From positions 7,164 through 71,163 of the forward strand of contig JANOVM010000040.1 in assembly GCA_031417395.1 (NCBI GenBank): DNA of 64,000 nt, read 5' to 3'. Source of the DNA: JADKIH01 sp031417395. Lineage in GTDB: Bacteria > Bacteroidota > Bacteroidia > AKYH767-A > 2013-40CM-41-45. A program made the position numbers and the translations under genes. The first letter of the stretch is position 1. The number at the start of each line of letters is the position of its first letter. The notes under the pieces were generated by a model that was given only the letters and a program-made list of their open reading frames with translations, ran no database searches and was not told the origin of the DNA. Positions 26,729-35,710 of the stretch are shown one piece after another.

Positions 26729-27929
26729 TTTTTTGAGCAGAAGGCAATTATTTGCCTTCTGCTCTCTGTTATTTTTATTTTTCAATCTTGCCGCCCAAAC
26801 GGAAAGGAAAATACAATGCTCGTTGATAAAGCAATTCACATTAGGGAAGCAATCGTTGGAAAATAAAATATCAGCAGACATTCGGGAAGATGTGCTTTAT
26901 TTTCTTACGCAAAATGATTGTAACAAAACAGAAAATAAATTAATTATTCATAAAATAACAATTGCAGAAGAAAGATGGGATTCCCTGATAATTAACTATC
27001 CATCAGAAATTAGCATACGATTCATACCCAAATTCTCCATTAGTAACAAATACCTCATCCTGATAGATGATGAAAGATCAGATATTTATCGCTTTATAAA
27101 AAAAGGAAACACATTCGTTTTCCTGAACCAGGTCAACCTACCCCAAAAATATGCAAGCGAACATGTCAGACAACTTACAAAAAATCAATTTCTATTTCAC
27201 AGCATTTACAACTACCATCCTGACGAAAATCAATACAACACCAATTTTGCAATTTACGATGCTGAAAGGGATGCAATCATTAATTCAATACATCCCGATT
27301 TGCCATGTATTGGTTTCAGTCATCTAACAAGTTCCTGGGTTGCCAATAGCAAAACAAAAATTGCTGTTGCAAGTCCATGCGGGTACAAAATCTTTCTTTA
27401 CGACTTTAAATTGAAGTTGATCGACTCGATAGTCCTAAGTAATCCCCAAAACTGGAATAATTTACCCGGTAATACTATACCCTTTGAAACTAATCCATAT
27501 AAAATTCATCCTAAAATTCTAATAGATAAGCTTATCAAATTAAACGATACAATTTCAAGAATAGAGAAAATATATTTTCTGGACGAAAATACATTGATGG
27601 TAAGTTCGATTAACGGCAAAAACAATAAAAACACAAAACGAATAGATGCTTGGAATATAAAAACTAAGCCATATTCAACCTCAACGTTCGAAAACCAAAA
27701 AATAAACTTTAATAATACAGACACCGTCAATTATAGCAATCTTCCAATACCGTTAAATTCTCCGGAGTACCTCAGTGTGAAAAATTGCAGCCTTTATGCC
27801 ATAAATGAAGAAGATTATTTCCCGGAAAACAATATACAATACAAGGACTATAAAAATTCTAAAGAAATTCATTATGAAAATCATGATCCGCAATACAGTA
27901 TTGCTATTTATAAAATTAGTATTCCTTAA
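26712..27929 (+). CDS. exported protein, possible beta-propeller
   Basis: 405 aa from ATG 26712 (MIRRNNFLSRRQLF). The frame opens 18 bases earlier at 26694, but that would deepen the overlap. The signal peptide (FCSLLFLFFNLAAQ) is coded by DNA that also forms the terminator hairpin of the gene before. The mature protein has repeated beta-strand stretches (LILIDDERSDIYRF, KTKIAVASPCGYKIFLYDFKLKLIDS) that suggest a TolB/BF3164-like propeller, though I cannot assign a family. The next gene overlaps its 3' end by 56 bases. Confidence 0.72.
   Translation: MIRRNNFLSRRQLFAFCSLLFLFFNLAAQTERKIQCSLIKQFTLGKQSLENKISADIREDVLYFLTQNDCNKTENKLIIHKITIAEERWDSLIINYPSEISIRFIPKFSISNKYLILIDDERSDIYRFIKKGNTFVFLNQVNLPQKYASEHVRQLTKNQFLFHSIYNYHPDENQYNTNFAIYDAERDAIINSIHPDLPCIGFSHLTSSWVANSKTKIAVASPCGYKIFLYDFKLKLIDSIVLSNPQNWNNLPGNTIPFETNPYKIHPKILIDKLIKLNDTISRIEKIYFLDENTLMVSSINGKNNKNTKRIDAWNIKTKPYSTSTFENQKINFNNTDTVNYSNLPIPLNSPEYLSVKNCSLYAINEEDYFPENNIQYKDYKNSKEIHYENHDPQYSIAIYKISIP
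26735..26764 (+). terminator. intrinsic terminator inside next gene's signal peptide
   Basis: Perfect 13-bp stem GAGCAGAAGGCAA-TTAT-TTGCCTTCTGCTC followed by TCTGTTATTTTTATTTTT. It begins 7 bases after the stop of the 26336 gene, at the same distance as the terminator of that gene's paralogue, but here it lies within codons 9-18 of the 26712 gene. Confidence 0.8.
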
Positions 27930-28455
27930 CACATTCATTACATATAATTCATGGGGAACGAATTCAGAAAACGAGTCATTACAAAAAGACACGAATTTAT
28001 TTTCAACAATTGATCTATCAGAAAACGTCTTCTATGATCCGATGAATAAACCAATTCAATTCTCTGACACAGGAAATTATTTTATAGTCCTTGAAAACAG
28101 GAAAAAGTGCGACAACTGCTTCCAGGAAATAAATGCATTTGTAGAATCTGAAAAAAATAAAATTGACGCTAATTATGTCGCTGTAATATTAACAGATTCC
28201 AGTTCATTGGAAAGAAAGAGAGATTATGTACATAACAAAATGCTAATGCCTGAATTTAAATATTTTTACTTTCAATATTTTAGCTCAGCATCGAAAAGCA
28301 TTTTTGAAACGTTTCATACCAACTACACCCCGGAATTGATCCTGGTTAATAAAGGAAAAATAAAACATATTCCTTACCGCTCAATCTTCGATTTCCCGAA
28401 CGCCGGAGTTTCTGAAAACACAAAGAAAGAAATAATTGAATTTCTAGGTAAATAA
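27874..28455 (+). CDS. exported thioredoxin-fold-like protein
   Basis: 193 aa from ATG 27874 (MKIMIRNTVLLFIKLVF), chosen because it gives a proper signal peptide; an open frame back to 27805 would add an unlikely basic stretch. It overlaps the gene before by 56 bases. The sequence YFIVLENRKKCDNCFQEINAFVE has a CxxC pair at the position expected after the first beta-strand of a thioredoxin fold, and TPELILVNKGKI resembles the cis-Pro strand. A periplasmic redox role is likely by fold, but no substrate is known. It is third in the cluster. Confidence 0.7.
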   Translation: MKIMIRNTVLLFIKLVFLNTFITYNSWGTNSENESLQKDTNLFSTIDLSENVFYDPMNKPIQFSDTGNYFIVLENRKKCDNCFQEINAFVESEKNKIDANYVAVILTDSSSLERKRDYVHNKMLMPEFKYFYFQYFSSASKSIFETFHTNYTPELILVNKGKIKHIPYRSIFDFPNAGVSENTKKEIIEFLGK

Positions 28456-28464
28456 ATTTCTGCA

Positions 28465-29349
28465 TTGAGACCGGGCAGGATTAAATTACTATTTTTTTTG
28501 ATTTTATTATTTCAAAAAAATACCCTACAAGCGCTTCAGACAGATTCAATAAAATCGGACAATGCTATATCAGGGAAAGTTTATATCAAAGGACTTCTTG
28601 CAACTTCCTTTAATAGCTTTAGAAACTGGAAAGAACAAAATGCAACGGGAATATTTCTGTCAGGACAATTTAATATAAACTGCAAAAAGTCAGCAAGAAA
28701 TAAATCCACACTTTATGAATTAAGGACTGAGCTTGGCTATTTTAAATTCATTGATTCTTCCTGGCTCAAAACCAAGGATGAATTTTTTCTTTCAATCATT
28801 AAAACCATTGAAGGAGTTAAAACAGTGCAATTTGCATTTTCCGCCAATGTGAAAAGCCAGATTACTGATACATGGATAGCAAAGCGCACCGGCGAAAAAG
28901 AAAAATGGATCTCCGGACCAATACTACCGGCAACATTAATGACAGGTATTGGAATTAATTTAAACCTTAAACAAAATTCATTTTTTAATTTTTCCATTGC
29001 AACTATAAAAGTTAAATCAAATCATCCTTACAAAATAATTCCCGAGAACTATAAAATCATCGGTAAAACAAAAAATGTTTTCTTGTACTCTGAATTCGGA
29101 TGCAGCATGCAATCATGCATCTTAAAGTCGATCGGAAAATATTTAAGTTTTGAAAACAAAAATATATTTTTTGCCAGTGGTATTAGATTTAAAAGGTTAA
29201 ATTTAGATTCAAGAAATATTATAACCTACAAGCTTTTCAGGTTTGCTAAACTTCAGATAGAAAATCGAATTGTATACGATTACCCGGTTTCTTCAAAACT
29301 GCAGTTTAGCAATGAAATGTTACTTGGATTTTCATTTATGTATAACTAA
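28465..29349 (+). CDS. predicted outer-membrane beta-barrel protein
   Basis: 294 aa with a TTG start (no ATG in frame near) and a signal peptide (IKLLFFLILLFQKNTLQA). The mature part has alternating hydrophobic/aromatic strands and ends in LGFSFMYN, as many outer-membrane barrels do (aromatic residue near the end). I see no TonB box or plug. It follows the thioredoxin-like gene by 9 bases and stops 1 base before the convergent MFS gene. Family not recognised. Confidence 0.65.
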   Translation: MRPGRIKLLFFLILLFQKNTLQALQTDSIKSDNAISGKVYIKGLLATSFNSFRNWKEQNATGIFLSGQFNINCKKSARNKSTLYELRTELGYFKFIDSSWLKTKDEFFLSIIKTIEGVKTVQFAFSANVKSQITDTWIAKRTGEKEKWISGPILPATLMTGIGINLNLKQNSFFNFSIATIKVKSNHPYKIIPENYKIIGKTKNVFLYSEFGCSMQSCILKSIGKYLSFENKNIFFASGIRFKRLNLDSRNIITYKLFRFAKLQIENRIVYDYPVSSKLQFSNEMLLGFSFMYN

Positions 29350-29350
29350 T

Positions 29351-30601
29351 TCATTTTAATTCGAGTTTTCGGAGCTTTGGAAGCCAAACCAAAGCAGCTC
29401 CTACAGAAGTAAGAGCTATGCAGCCGCCGATAATGACAGAAGGAATTAATCCGAGTAATTTTGCAGCAAAACCGGATTCAAAGGCACCAATTTCATTGGA
29501 AGAACTGATAAAGATAGTACTTACTGAAGCTACACGACCCCGCATATCGTTAGGAGTAAAAAGCTGAATGATGGTAGATCGTATTACAACACTGACATTA
29601 TCAAAAGCGCCGCTCACAGCAAGAATAAATAAGGATAGGTAAAAATTCGTGCTAAGGGCAAAAAATATCATACATAAAGAAAAACTGGCTACACAAATAA
29701 ATAATTTTCTCCCTGCATTTTTCAATGGCGGATGTTTTGTCATATATAAAGCCAAAACTACTGATCCGACAAAAGGCGCTGCACGGAGTAATCCGAAACC
29801 CAACTCACCCACATGGAGCACTTCGCTGGCAAAAACAGGAAGCATGGCAGTAGCACCACCAAAGAGAACAGCTATAAGATCCAAAAGCATGGCACCAAAA
29901 ATAAGCTGATTGCTGAAAACGAATCGTAAACCTTGACGAATACTAACAAGCATACCTTCGTCGCGTAGAACTTTTTCGAGAGGTTGTGGCGAAACCCGCA
30001 ACATTTGGATTAATCCCACAAGTAATAATATTACAACAATGGAATATGTCACAAGCTTTCCGCAAAATCCAAGCAGCAATCCGCCGAAGGAAGAACCGAG
30101 TACAACAGCAATGTGCCAGAAGGTTGAATTCCATGCTGAAGAATTTGCATATGCTTCACGGGGAACGACCTGCGTCATGAGCGGCAATTGAGCCGGACTG
30201 TAAAAGCCGCGTAAGAGTCCGACAAAAAACATTATTCCATAAAACGGCAAAGCTGAAAAAACTTCGCCTGCATGACGTTCATAATAAATACTGATTGCCA
30301 TCAGAATGGATGAACAAATAAACTGAGCGGCCATTACTAAAATGATAATGCGTCTGCGGTCATGTCTGTCGGCAATATAACCGCCGTATAATGCCAGCCC
30401 TACGGCAGGAATAGCTTCTGCAAGTCCGAGAAGTCCAAGAGATAGATAATCATGAGTTAACTGATACACCTGCCAGCTCAGAACTACAAATTGAATCTGA
30501 AGTGCCAGAGTAAGCATGAATTTCGAAAAGATAAAACGCCGGAAATCAATATACCTGAAAGCCAGGAAAGATGCTTCGTTTTGAATTAACTTTTTAATCA
30601 T
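29351..30601 (-). CDS. MFS transporter, EntS-like (MFS_3)
   Basis: About 416 aa from the second Met (MIKKLIQNEASF); the frame is open six codons further to 30619. Twelve hydrophobic segments; the loop between helices 2 and 3 is GGYIADRHDRRRII (MFS signature G-x-x-x-D-R-x-x-R-R). It is closest in style to the MFS_3 group that includes enterobactin exporter EntS and many drug exporters. Substrate unknown. It follows the ABC-F gene by 84 bases on the same strand, so read-through is possible. Confidence 0.9.
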   Translation of the reverse strand: MIKKLIQNEASFLAFRYIDFRRFIFSKFMLTLALQIQFVVLSWQVYQLTHDYLSLGLLGLAEAIPAVGLALYGGYIADRHDRRRIIILVMAAQFICSSILMAISIYYERHAGEVFSALPFYGIMFFVGLLRGFYSPAQLPLMTQVVPREAYANSSAWNSTFWHIAVVLGSSFGGLLLGFCGKLVTYSIVVILLLVGLIQMLRVSPQPLEKVLRDEGMLVSIRQGLRFVFSNQLIFGAMLLDLIAVLFGGATAMLPVFASEVLHVGELGFGLLRAAPFVGSVVLALYMTKHPPLKNAGRKLFICVASFSLCMIFFALSTNFYLSLFILAVSGAFDNVSVVIRSTIIQLFTPNDMRGRVASVSTIFISSSNEIGAFESGFAAKLLGLIPSVIIGGCIALTSVGAALVWLPKLRKLELK

Positions 30602-30702
30602 TGCTGCAAAGGAAAACAACGAAGGGGTACAAATTTGTTTTGAGTAAAAAATTTATAAACATTTGGTGCATGTAAAAAAGGATTGCCATTAAAAGTATTT
30701 AC

Positions 30703-32595
30703 TCACATACCCATCTCTGAAAGTTCAAGCCACCGCATAGATTTTTCTTCAATCTCATCGATTATTTGCTGCATACGACGGGCAAAATCATTGGCATCGA
30801 CATGGTTGATATTTTCGTTATTCAACTTATCCGTAAGCTCGACTTTCTCTTGTTCCAGACGTTGAATATCTTTTTCAAGATTTTCAAACTCGAGTTTTTC
30901 TTTATAGGTAAACTTTTTCTTTGAAACAGATTTCTCACTTCCCTTATCTTTTCCACCGCTTCCCTTCTCCCCTTTTGAAGAAGTTAGCGCTTTGACCTTT
31001 TCCTCTTCATCCATTCTGTATTCAGAATAGGTTCCGTTGAAATCTCTGATTTTACCACTGCCTTCAAAAATCAGCAGGTGGTCAACGATTTTATCCATGA
31101 AATAACGATCGTGAGAAACAACAACCAGGCAACCCTGGAAGTGCAATAAAAAATCTTCAAGGATATTAAGGGTAAGAAGATCTAAATCGTTTGTAGGTTC
31201 ATCGAGAATAAGAAAATTGGGATTCTTAATCAATATTGTAAGCAAATGCAACCGCCTTTTTTCTCCTCCGCTGAGTTTGGAATAATAGGTAAATTGCATT
31301 TCAGGAGAAAAGCGGAAGAGTTGAAGGAATTGAGAAGCTGAAACCTTTGAACCATCACTGAGACGAATTACATCGGCATATTCCTTTACGATTTCAATAA
31401 CTCTTTTGTCTTCTTCGATTACAAGTCCGTCCTGAGAATAATAGCCAAAAATGATTGTATCGCCTGTATTTATTTTTCCTGAATCAGGAACTTCTTTACC
31501 TGTAATCATGTTCAGGAAAGTGGTTTTACCCGTTCCATTTTTCCCGACTATTCCAATGCGTTCACCGGTTTTAAAGGTATAATCGAAACCCTTTAGAATT
31601 TCAAGATCTCCGAAAGACTTATAGACCTTTTTCATTTCAATGACCTTCCCTCCGATTCGATTCATCTTAATATCAAGACTCATTTCATCTTCTTTTTTTC
31701 GGCCTGTAGCTTTCTCTTTTAATTCATAAAAAGCATCAATGCGGGCTTTGGATTTGGTACCTCTTGCTTTAGGCATGCGTCGCATCCATTCGAGTTCAGT
31801 ACGCATGGTATTGCGGGCCTTGTCTTTTTCCCTGCCTTCGTTGAATTCTCTTTCCGCCTTCTTTTCAAGAAAGTATGTATAATTACCCTCGTATAAAAAA
31901 AGATTACCGTTTTCAAGTTCGGCAATCTTATTGGTAATGTTATCCAGGAAGTAACGATCGTGTGTTACAAGCAAAACAGCAAGTTGGGAGCGCGTAAGAA
32001 AATCTTCAAGCCATTCGACCATTTCGAGATCGAGGTGATTCGTAGGTTCATCGAGTAATAAAAGGTCAGCAGGATCAATTAGCGCTTTAGCCAGAGCAAC
32101 TCTTTTTTTCTGTCCGCCGGAAAGTTGTCGCACCGGCTGATCCAATTGATGAATATTAAGTTTAGACAAAATCTGCCTTACGCGATGCTCATAATCCCAG
32201 GCACCTGCAAGGTCAATAAGAGAAGAAATGCGTTGCAATTCCGTTTGCAATTCAGGAGTAGGATGCAATTGAACTTTTTCAAGCACATCTTCATACTGTC
32301 GCATAAGTTGAGCTGAAGGATTGTTGTCGTCGAAAATAGTTTCAAGAACAGTTTTGTTAGGATCCGTTTGCGGATCCTGCTCGAGGTAATCAATTCGAAT
32401 ACCCTTTCGCATGGTTACTTTTCCCGAATCAGCCACATCATTGCCTGCAAGAATACGTAGCAAGGTTGTTTTACCGGAACCGTTACGTGCTATTAAAGCA
32501 ATTTTTTCTCCTCTGGAAATACCAAAACTAATATTTTCAAAAAGGACTTTGTCGCTAAAAGATTTAGAAAGATTTTCTACGGATAATATATTCAT
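30703..32595 (-). CDS. ABC-F family ATPase, Uup-like
   Basis: 630 aa with two ABC domains and no membrane segment. Domain 1: Walker A ARNGSGKTTLL, signature LSGGQKKRVALAKAL, Walker B LLLLDEPTNHLDLE. Domain 2: Walker A GKNGTGKTTFL, signature LSGGEKRRLHLLTIL, Walker B FLILDEPTNDLDLL. A Lys-rich linker and a C-terminal coiled coil (FENLEKDIQRLEQEKVELTDKL) match the Uup C-terminal DNA-binding domain. ABC-F proteins act on ribosomes; Uup also affects transposon excision. It is 27 bases downstream of the 32623-33165 gene in one operon. Confidence 0.94.
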   Translation of the reverse strand: MNILSVENLSKSFSDKVLFENISFGISRGEKIALIARNGSGKTTLLRILAGNDVADSGKVTMRKGIRIDYLEQDPQTDPNKTVLETIFDDNNPSAQLMRQYEDVLEKVQLHPTPELQTELQRISSLIDLAGAWDYEHRVRQILSKLNIHQLDQPVRQLSGGQKKRVALAKALIDPADLLLLDEPTNHLDLEMVEWLEDFLTRSQLAVLLVTHDRYFLDNITNKIAELENGNLFLYEGNYTYFLEKKAEREFNEGREKDKARNTMRTELEWMRRMPKARGTKSKARIDAFYELKEKATGRKKEDEMSLDIKMNRIGGKVIEMKKVYKSFGDLEILKGFDYTFKTGERIGIVGKNGTGKTTFLNMITGKEVPDSGKINTGDTIIFGYYSQDGLVIEEDKRVIEIVKEYADVIRLSDGSKVSASQFLQLFRFSPEMQFTYYSKLSGGEKRRLHLLTILIKNPNFLILDEPTNDLDLLTLNILEDFLLHFQGCLVVVSHDRYFMDKIVDHLLIFEGSGKIRDFNGTYSEYRMDEEEKVKALTSSKGEKGSGGKDKGSEKSVSKKKFTYKEKLEFENLEKDIQRLEQEKVELTDKLNNENINHVDANDFARRMQQIIDEIEEKSMRWLELSEMGM

Positions 32596-32622
32596 GGAGT
32601 TGGCAGGAATCCGGATCAGAGA

Positions 32623-33165
32623 TTAATCCTTTCCTCCTTTATCTCCCACAAATTGATCGGTTGAATATTTGAATAAAATATTGAATGAAGTCAAAGATCC
32701 ATAGCAGCGGGTAATATATTGCTGCATATTAACCTTATCTTCTTCCGTAAGTTTTTCATGACTGTTAACCCTTTGTTCAAGAACTCTGAGTCTGTCGCGC
32801 AGCATGACTACCTTATTAAAAAAAACATCAATCGGAATTTCCTTTGATTTTAAAGAAGAGTCGCCGGGTTTTAAAGTTACCATTCCGCCTGTCCATTTAT
32901 TACCCAATTCAACTCTTTCCTGAACATCAGAATATTTACGAAGGAGGTTTACGAGTAAAACTTCAATGTCGGCATAACTTACCAGATCATTATCAGCATC
33001 ATTAGCATCGATAATCTCGAATTCGTCGTATGTCCTTTCTATTTCACGCAAACCATGCTGCATGAAAGTAATCATATAATCTTCAGGCTTGATTTGAATG
33101 ACGACGCCTTCACCAAATTGAGGATGTCTTACCCTTGAACCAATTCCGAGAGAAATCTTTTGCAT
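32623..33165 (-). CDS. conserved protein with UvrD-tail-like motif
   Basis: 180 aa. The N-terminus IGSRVRHPQFGEGVVIQIK resembles the small Tudor/KOW-like barrel found at the C-terminus of UvrD/PcrA helicases and in CarD-like proteins, where it binds RNA polymerase or nucleic acid. The rest is helical (VVMLRDRLRVLEQRVNSHEKL). There is no helicase domain. It is first in an operon with the ABC-F gene, and an exact -7 element lies 18 bases upstream. A link to translation or transcription is possible but not shown. Confidence 0.75.
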   Translation of the reverse strand: MQKISLGIGSRVRHPQFGEGVVIQIKPEDYMITFMQHGLREIERTYDEFEIIDANDADNDLVSYADIEVLLVNLLRKYSDVQERVELGNKWTGGMVTLKPGDSSLKSKEIPIDVFFNKVVMLRDRLRVLEQRVNSHEKLTEEDKVNMQQYITRCYGSLTSFNILFKYSTDQFVGDKGGKD

Positions 33166-33183
33166 AAACTAATGTTATTTTTC

Positions 33184-33191
33184 ACAAAGAT
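33184..33191 (-). promoter_or_regulatory. Bacteroidota -7 element for ABC-F operon
   Basis: Minus-strand TATCTTTG matches TAnnTTTG exactly, 18 bases before the ATG of the first gene. The -33 box is not at the ideal spacing (a TTTTGG lies about 24 bases upstream). Confidence 0.45.
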
Positions 33192-33339
33192 AAATTAATT
33201 CACTTAAAAATTCCTCCAAAAACCCATACTTTAAATGATCATTGTCATTAAAATGTAACTATTACACGAAATCAAATTTATGTGCTTTATGCTCGTTAAA
33301 TTTACGTTAGTTTTTTGTGTTCGTGTTTTTCGTGTGGTG

Positions 33340-33376
33340 GAGCCGTTGAGAGAAATCAACGGCTCTTACTTTTTTT
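33340..33376 (+). terminator. terminator hairpin in leader of M23 gene
   Basis: Perfect 10-bp stem GAGCCGTTGA-GAGAAA-TCAACGGCTC followed by TTACTTTTTTTATT on the plus strand. No rightward gene precedes it (the neighbour is leftward), so it would stop either a small RNA or the leader of the M23 peptidase gene that starts 66 bases after the stem. Confidence 0.75.
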
Positions 33377-33430
33377 ATTAAGTACCAAGAGCTGTGTAAA
33401 ATCTCATTTTTTCTTACTTTCTTTGCCTTT

Positions 33431-35170
33431 ATGAAAAGACATTTAGGAAGCCTCATCTGCTTTTTTTTAATAGGCTATGCAGGATATACTCAAACCTACC
33501 CCGGGAACTATTTTAGTCCGCCGGTAGATCCGCCACTGATAATTACCGGAACATTTTGTGAAATTCGGGACAATCATTTTCATTCAGGATTGGATCTTCG
33601 AACAGGAAATGACGAAGAAGGGTATCCAATTATGGCCTCTGCGGATGGTTTTGTTTCTAGAGTAAAAATAGCCTCTGATGGTTATGGTAAAGCCTTATAT
33701 ATCACCCACTCCAATGGGTTTGTAACTGTATATGGACACATGCAGAAATTCAACTCAGCTTTAAATGAGTTTGTTGATTCAATTCAAAAACAAAGGCAGG
33801 TTTTTGAACTAGATGAGAATCCTGAAATCAACCAATTTATTTTCAAAAAAGGAGAAGTAATTGGTTATAGCGGCAGTACAGGCAGTGCTACTAATCCACA
33901 TTTACATTTTGAAATACGTGACAAAGAAACAGAGGAAACTATCAATCCGCTTCTCTTTGGATTTAACATTAGTGACAGTCTTTCGCCAATTATACAAAGA
34001 GTGAAAATTTTTCCAGTTCGAGGTAATGGAATACTTGAAGAAACGGATACAGCTCTGACCTATGAAGTAACGGTTTCAGAAAATAAAAAATACAGACTGG
34101 AGACTGAAAATATTCCTATTGTATATGGAACGATTGGCTTTGGCATAGAAGCAATAGACAATCAACTTATTGAGGAAGAAAATTCTCAGGCCACCTTAGG
34201 AATCTATGGTGCTCAATTGTTTGTAGACGATAAGCTTTCCTATTCCTGGAAGTTTGACAGATTTAATTTTGCAGACACCCGGGATATTAATGCACATATA
34301 GACTATTCATCAGCAGCAAAAGAGGGTCTTTCCATTCAACGTTGTCACAATCTGCCGGGCAATCAGCACTTGAAATTTTACGGCGACCCCAATCAGACCG
34401 GTTATTTCACACTAACTGATGGAGCCAGTCACAAGATCAAAATAGTGGTTATGGATTTCAACAGGAATACCACTGAAATAAATTTCAAAGTACGATCCGA
34501 GCTTTCACTTAGGGATACTAAATACCTTGTCCCTGCAGAAAATGAAATGCCACTAACAAGAGCCAAAGGTCTGATTGTTCGAAAACCGAGAATTGAGGTC
34601 ATTATCCCTCCTGATGCTGTCTATCAAGATTGCTATTACCAATTCAACAGTCAGCTAGAGGTCGATTATCTATCGGATATTTACCAGGTTGGGGATTTTG
34701 GTGAAGCAGTACAAACACCAATTACAGTAAAAATAAAACCCAATCATACCCTAGCCGACAGCTTAAAAGCCAAGACATTAGTGCTTTACACAGATTATTT
34801 CGGTCAAACAACTTCAATCTTAGGCCAATGGAAAGAAGATTTTTTTGCTGTTCAAAACAAGCGATTCGGCAATTATGCATTAGTACTTGATACAATAACT
34901 CCGAAGGTAGAAAAGTATTATACACCGGCAGATATGGATGGCATGTATGGAGGTAAAGTAATGATAAAAATTAAAGATGAATTCGCAGGAATTCAAAGTT
35001 ATAGTGGAAAAATAGATGGTAACTGGTGTTTATTTGAGTATGACAAAAAAGACGATATGCTATCTGCCAATGTCGATCCATACCTTGGCAATGTCGAGCA
35101 TACGATAGAAATTAAAGTAACCGATAAGCTAAATAATACAACGTATTGGAAGTCTTCTTTTTACTACTAA
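33431..35170 (+). CDS. exported M23 family metallopeptidase
   Basis: 579 aa with signal peptide. The M23/LytM domain is N-terminal (residues about 25-180): first zinc ligands in FHSGLDLRTG (His-x-x-x-Asp form), VYGHMQ, and HLHFEIRD with the last His. M23 enzymes cut peptide bridges in peptidoglycan. The remaining about 400 residues are beta-rich, Ig-like, ending in an aromatic stretch (TYWKSSFYY). This long C-terminal extension is usual for the Bacteroidota form. It is monocistronic, behind a leader with a terminator hairpin. Confidence 0.9.
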   Translation: MKRHLGSLICFFLIGYAGYTQTYPGNYFSPPVDPPLIITGTFCEIRDNHFHSGLDLRTGNDEEGYPIMASADGFVSRVKIASDGYGKALYITHSNGFVTVYGHMQKFNSALNEFVDSIQKQRQVFELDENPEINQFIFKKGEVIGYSGSTGSATNPHLHFEIRDKETEETINPLLFGFNISDSLSPIIQRVKIFPVRGNGILEETDTALTYEVTVSENKKYRLETENIPIVYGTIGFGIEAIDNQLIEEENSQATLGIYGAQLFVDDKLSYSWKFDRFNFADTRDINAHIDYSSAAKEGLSIQRCHNLPGNQHLKFYGDPNQTGYFTLTDGASHKIKIVVMDFNRNTTEINFKVRSELSLRDTKYLVPAENEMPLTRAKGLIVRKPRIEVIIPPDAVYQDCYYQFNSQLEVDYLSDIYQVGDFGEAVQTPITVKIKPNHTLADSLKAKTLVLYTDYFGQTTSILGQWKEDFFAVQNKRFGNYALVLDTITPKVEKYYTPADMDGMYGGKVMIKIKDEFAGIQSYSGKIDGNWCLFEYDKKDDMLSANVDPYLGNVEHTIEIKVTDKLNNTTYWKSSFYY

Positions 35171-35209
35171 TCCCGGAGAAAAAAATAAAAAAAGAAACTT
35201 TCAATATCT

Positions 35210-35240
35210 TTTGCTTAAAAACATCATATTTCTATCTTTG
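35210..35240 (+). promoter_or_regulatory. consensus Bacteroidota promoter of tRNA-Ser
   Basis: TTTG (35210-35213), 19-base spacer, TATCTTTG (35233-35240): a full match to the phylum's housekeeping promoter. Transcription would start a few bases before the tRNA at 35256. Confidence 0.8.
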
Positions 35241-35255
35241 CCGGCCTTGCAATCC

Positions 35256-35345
35256 GGTGAGGTGCCTGAGAGGCCGAAAGGAACAGTTTGCTAAACTGTC
35301 GTACGCGAAAGTGTACCGAGGGTTCGAATCCCTCCCTCACCGCCA
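35256..35345 (+). tRNA. tRNA-Ser (GCT), CCA encoded
   Basis: Acceptor stem GGTGAGG/CCTCACC with discriminator G and an encoded CCA. The D-arm has GCCTGAGAGGC, the anticodon stem ACAGT/ACTGT holds loop TTGCTAA (anticodon GCT), there is a long variable arm (GTACGCGAAAGTGTAC), and the T-arm is GGGTTCGAATCCC. The long variable arm fits a class II tRNA, as serine requires. Confidence 0.96.
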
Positions 35346-35348
35346 ATC

Positions 35349-35486
35349 AATTTGAGAATTTGAGAATTTGAAAATTTGAAAATTCCTGAATTTTAAAGTG
35401 TGTAAAATATTTAAAAAAACAGTATAACAAACAGAAAGATAAATAGAGTAATTTTCAAATTCTCAAATTAACTAATTTTCAAATTA
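35349..35486. repeat. inverted repeat between tRNA-Ser and tRNA-Pro
   Basis: On the left TTTGAGAATTTGAGAATTTG and related units; on the right their reverse complement (AATTTTCAAATTCTCAAATT and AATTTTCAAATTAA). The two arms can pair over about 30 bases, looping out about 65 bases. Confidence 0.6.
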
Positions 35487-35489
35487 ACT

Positions 35490-35564
35490 CGGGGTGTAGC
35501 GTAGTCCGGTCATCGCGCATGGTTTGGGACCATGAGGTCGCAGGTTCGAATCCTGCCACCCCGA
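35490..35564 (+). tRNA. tRNA-Pro (TGG)
   Basis: Acceptor stem CGGGGTG/CACCCCG with discriminator A, anticodon stem CATGG/CCATG with loop TTTGGGA (anticodon TGG), T-arm GCAGGTTCGAATCCTGC. CCA is not encoded. It is probably transcribed with the serine tRNA. Confidence 0.96.
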
Positions 35565-35572
35565 CAAAAATT

Positions 35573-35704
35573 CAGTGTGAGTGTGGAGTTTGAGTGTGCA
35601 CAAGAAATTCAGTGTGCGTGTGGAGTGTGAGTTTGATAATTTATTTTTTTATCAAGCTTAACTAATTTAATTTATTACCACACCCACACCCCATACTCAA
35701 AACT
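35573..35704. repeat. repeat pair between tRNA-Pro and tRNA-Arg
   Basis: Two direct units (TTCAGTGTGAGTGTGGAG and TTCAGTGTGCGTGTGGAG) and, after about 45 bases, an imperfect reverse complement (ACCACACCCACACCCCATAC). Another foldable spacer inside the tRNA cluster. Confidence 0.5.
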
Positions 35705-35710
35705 GATTTT

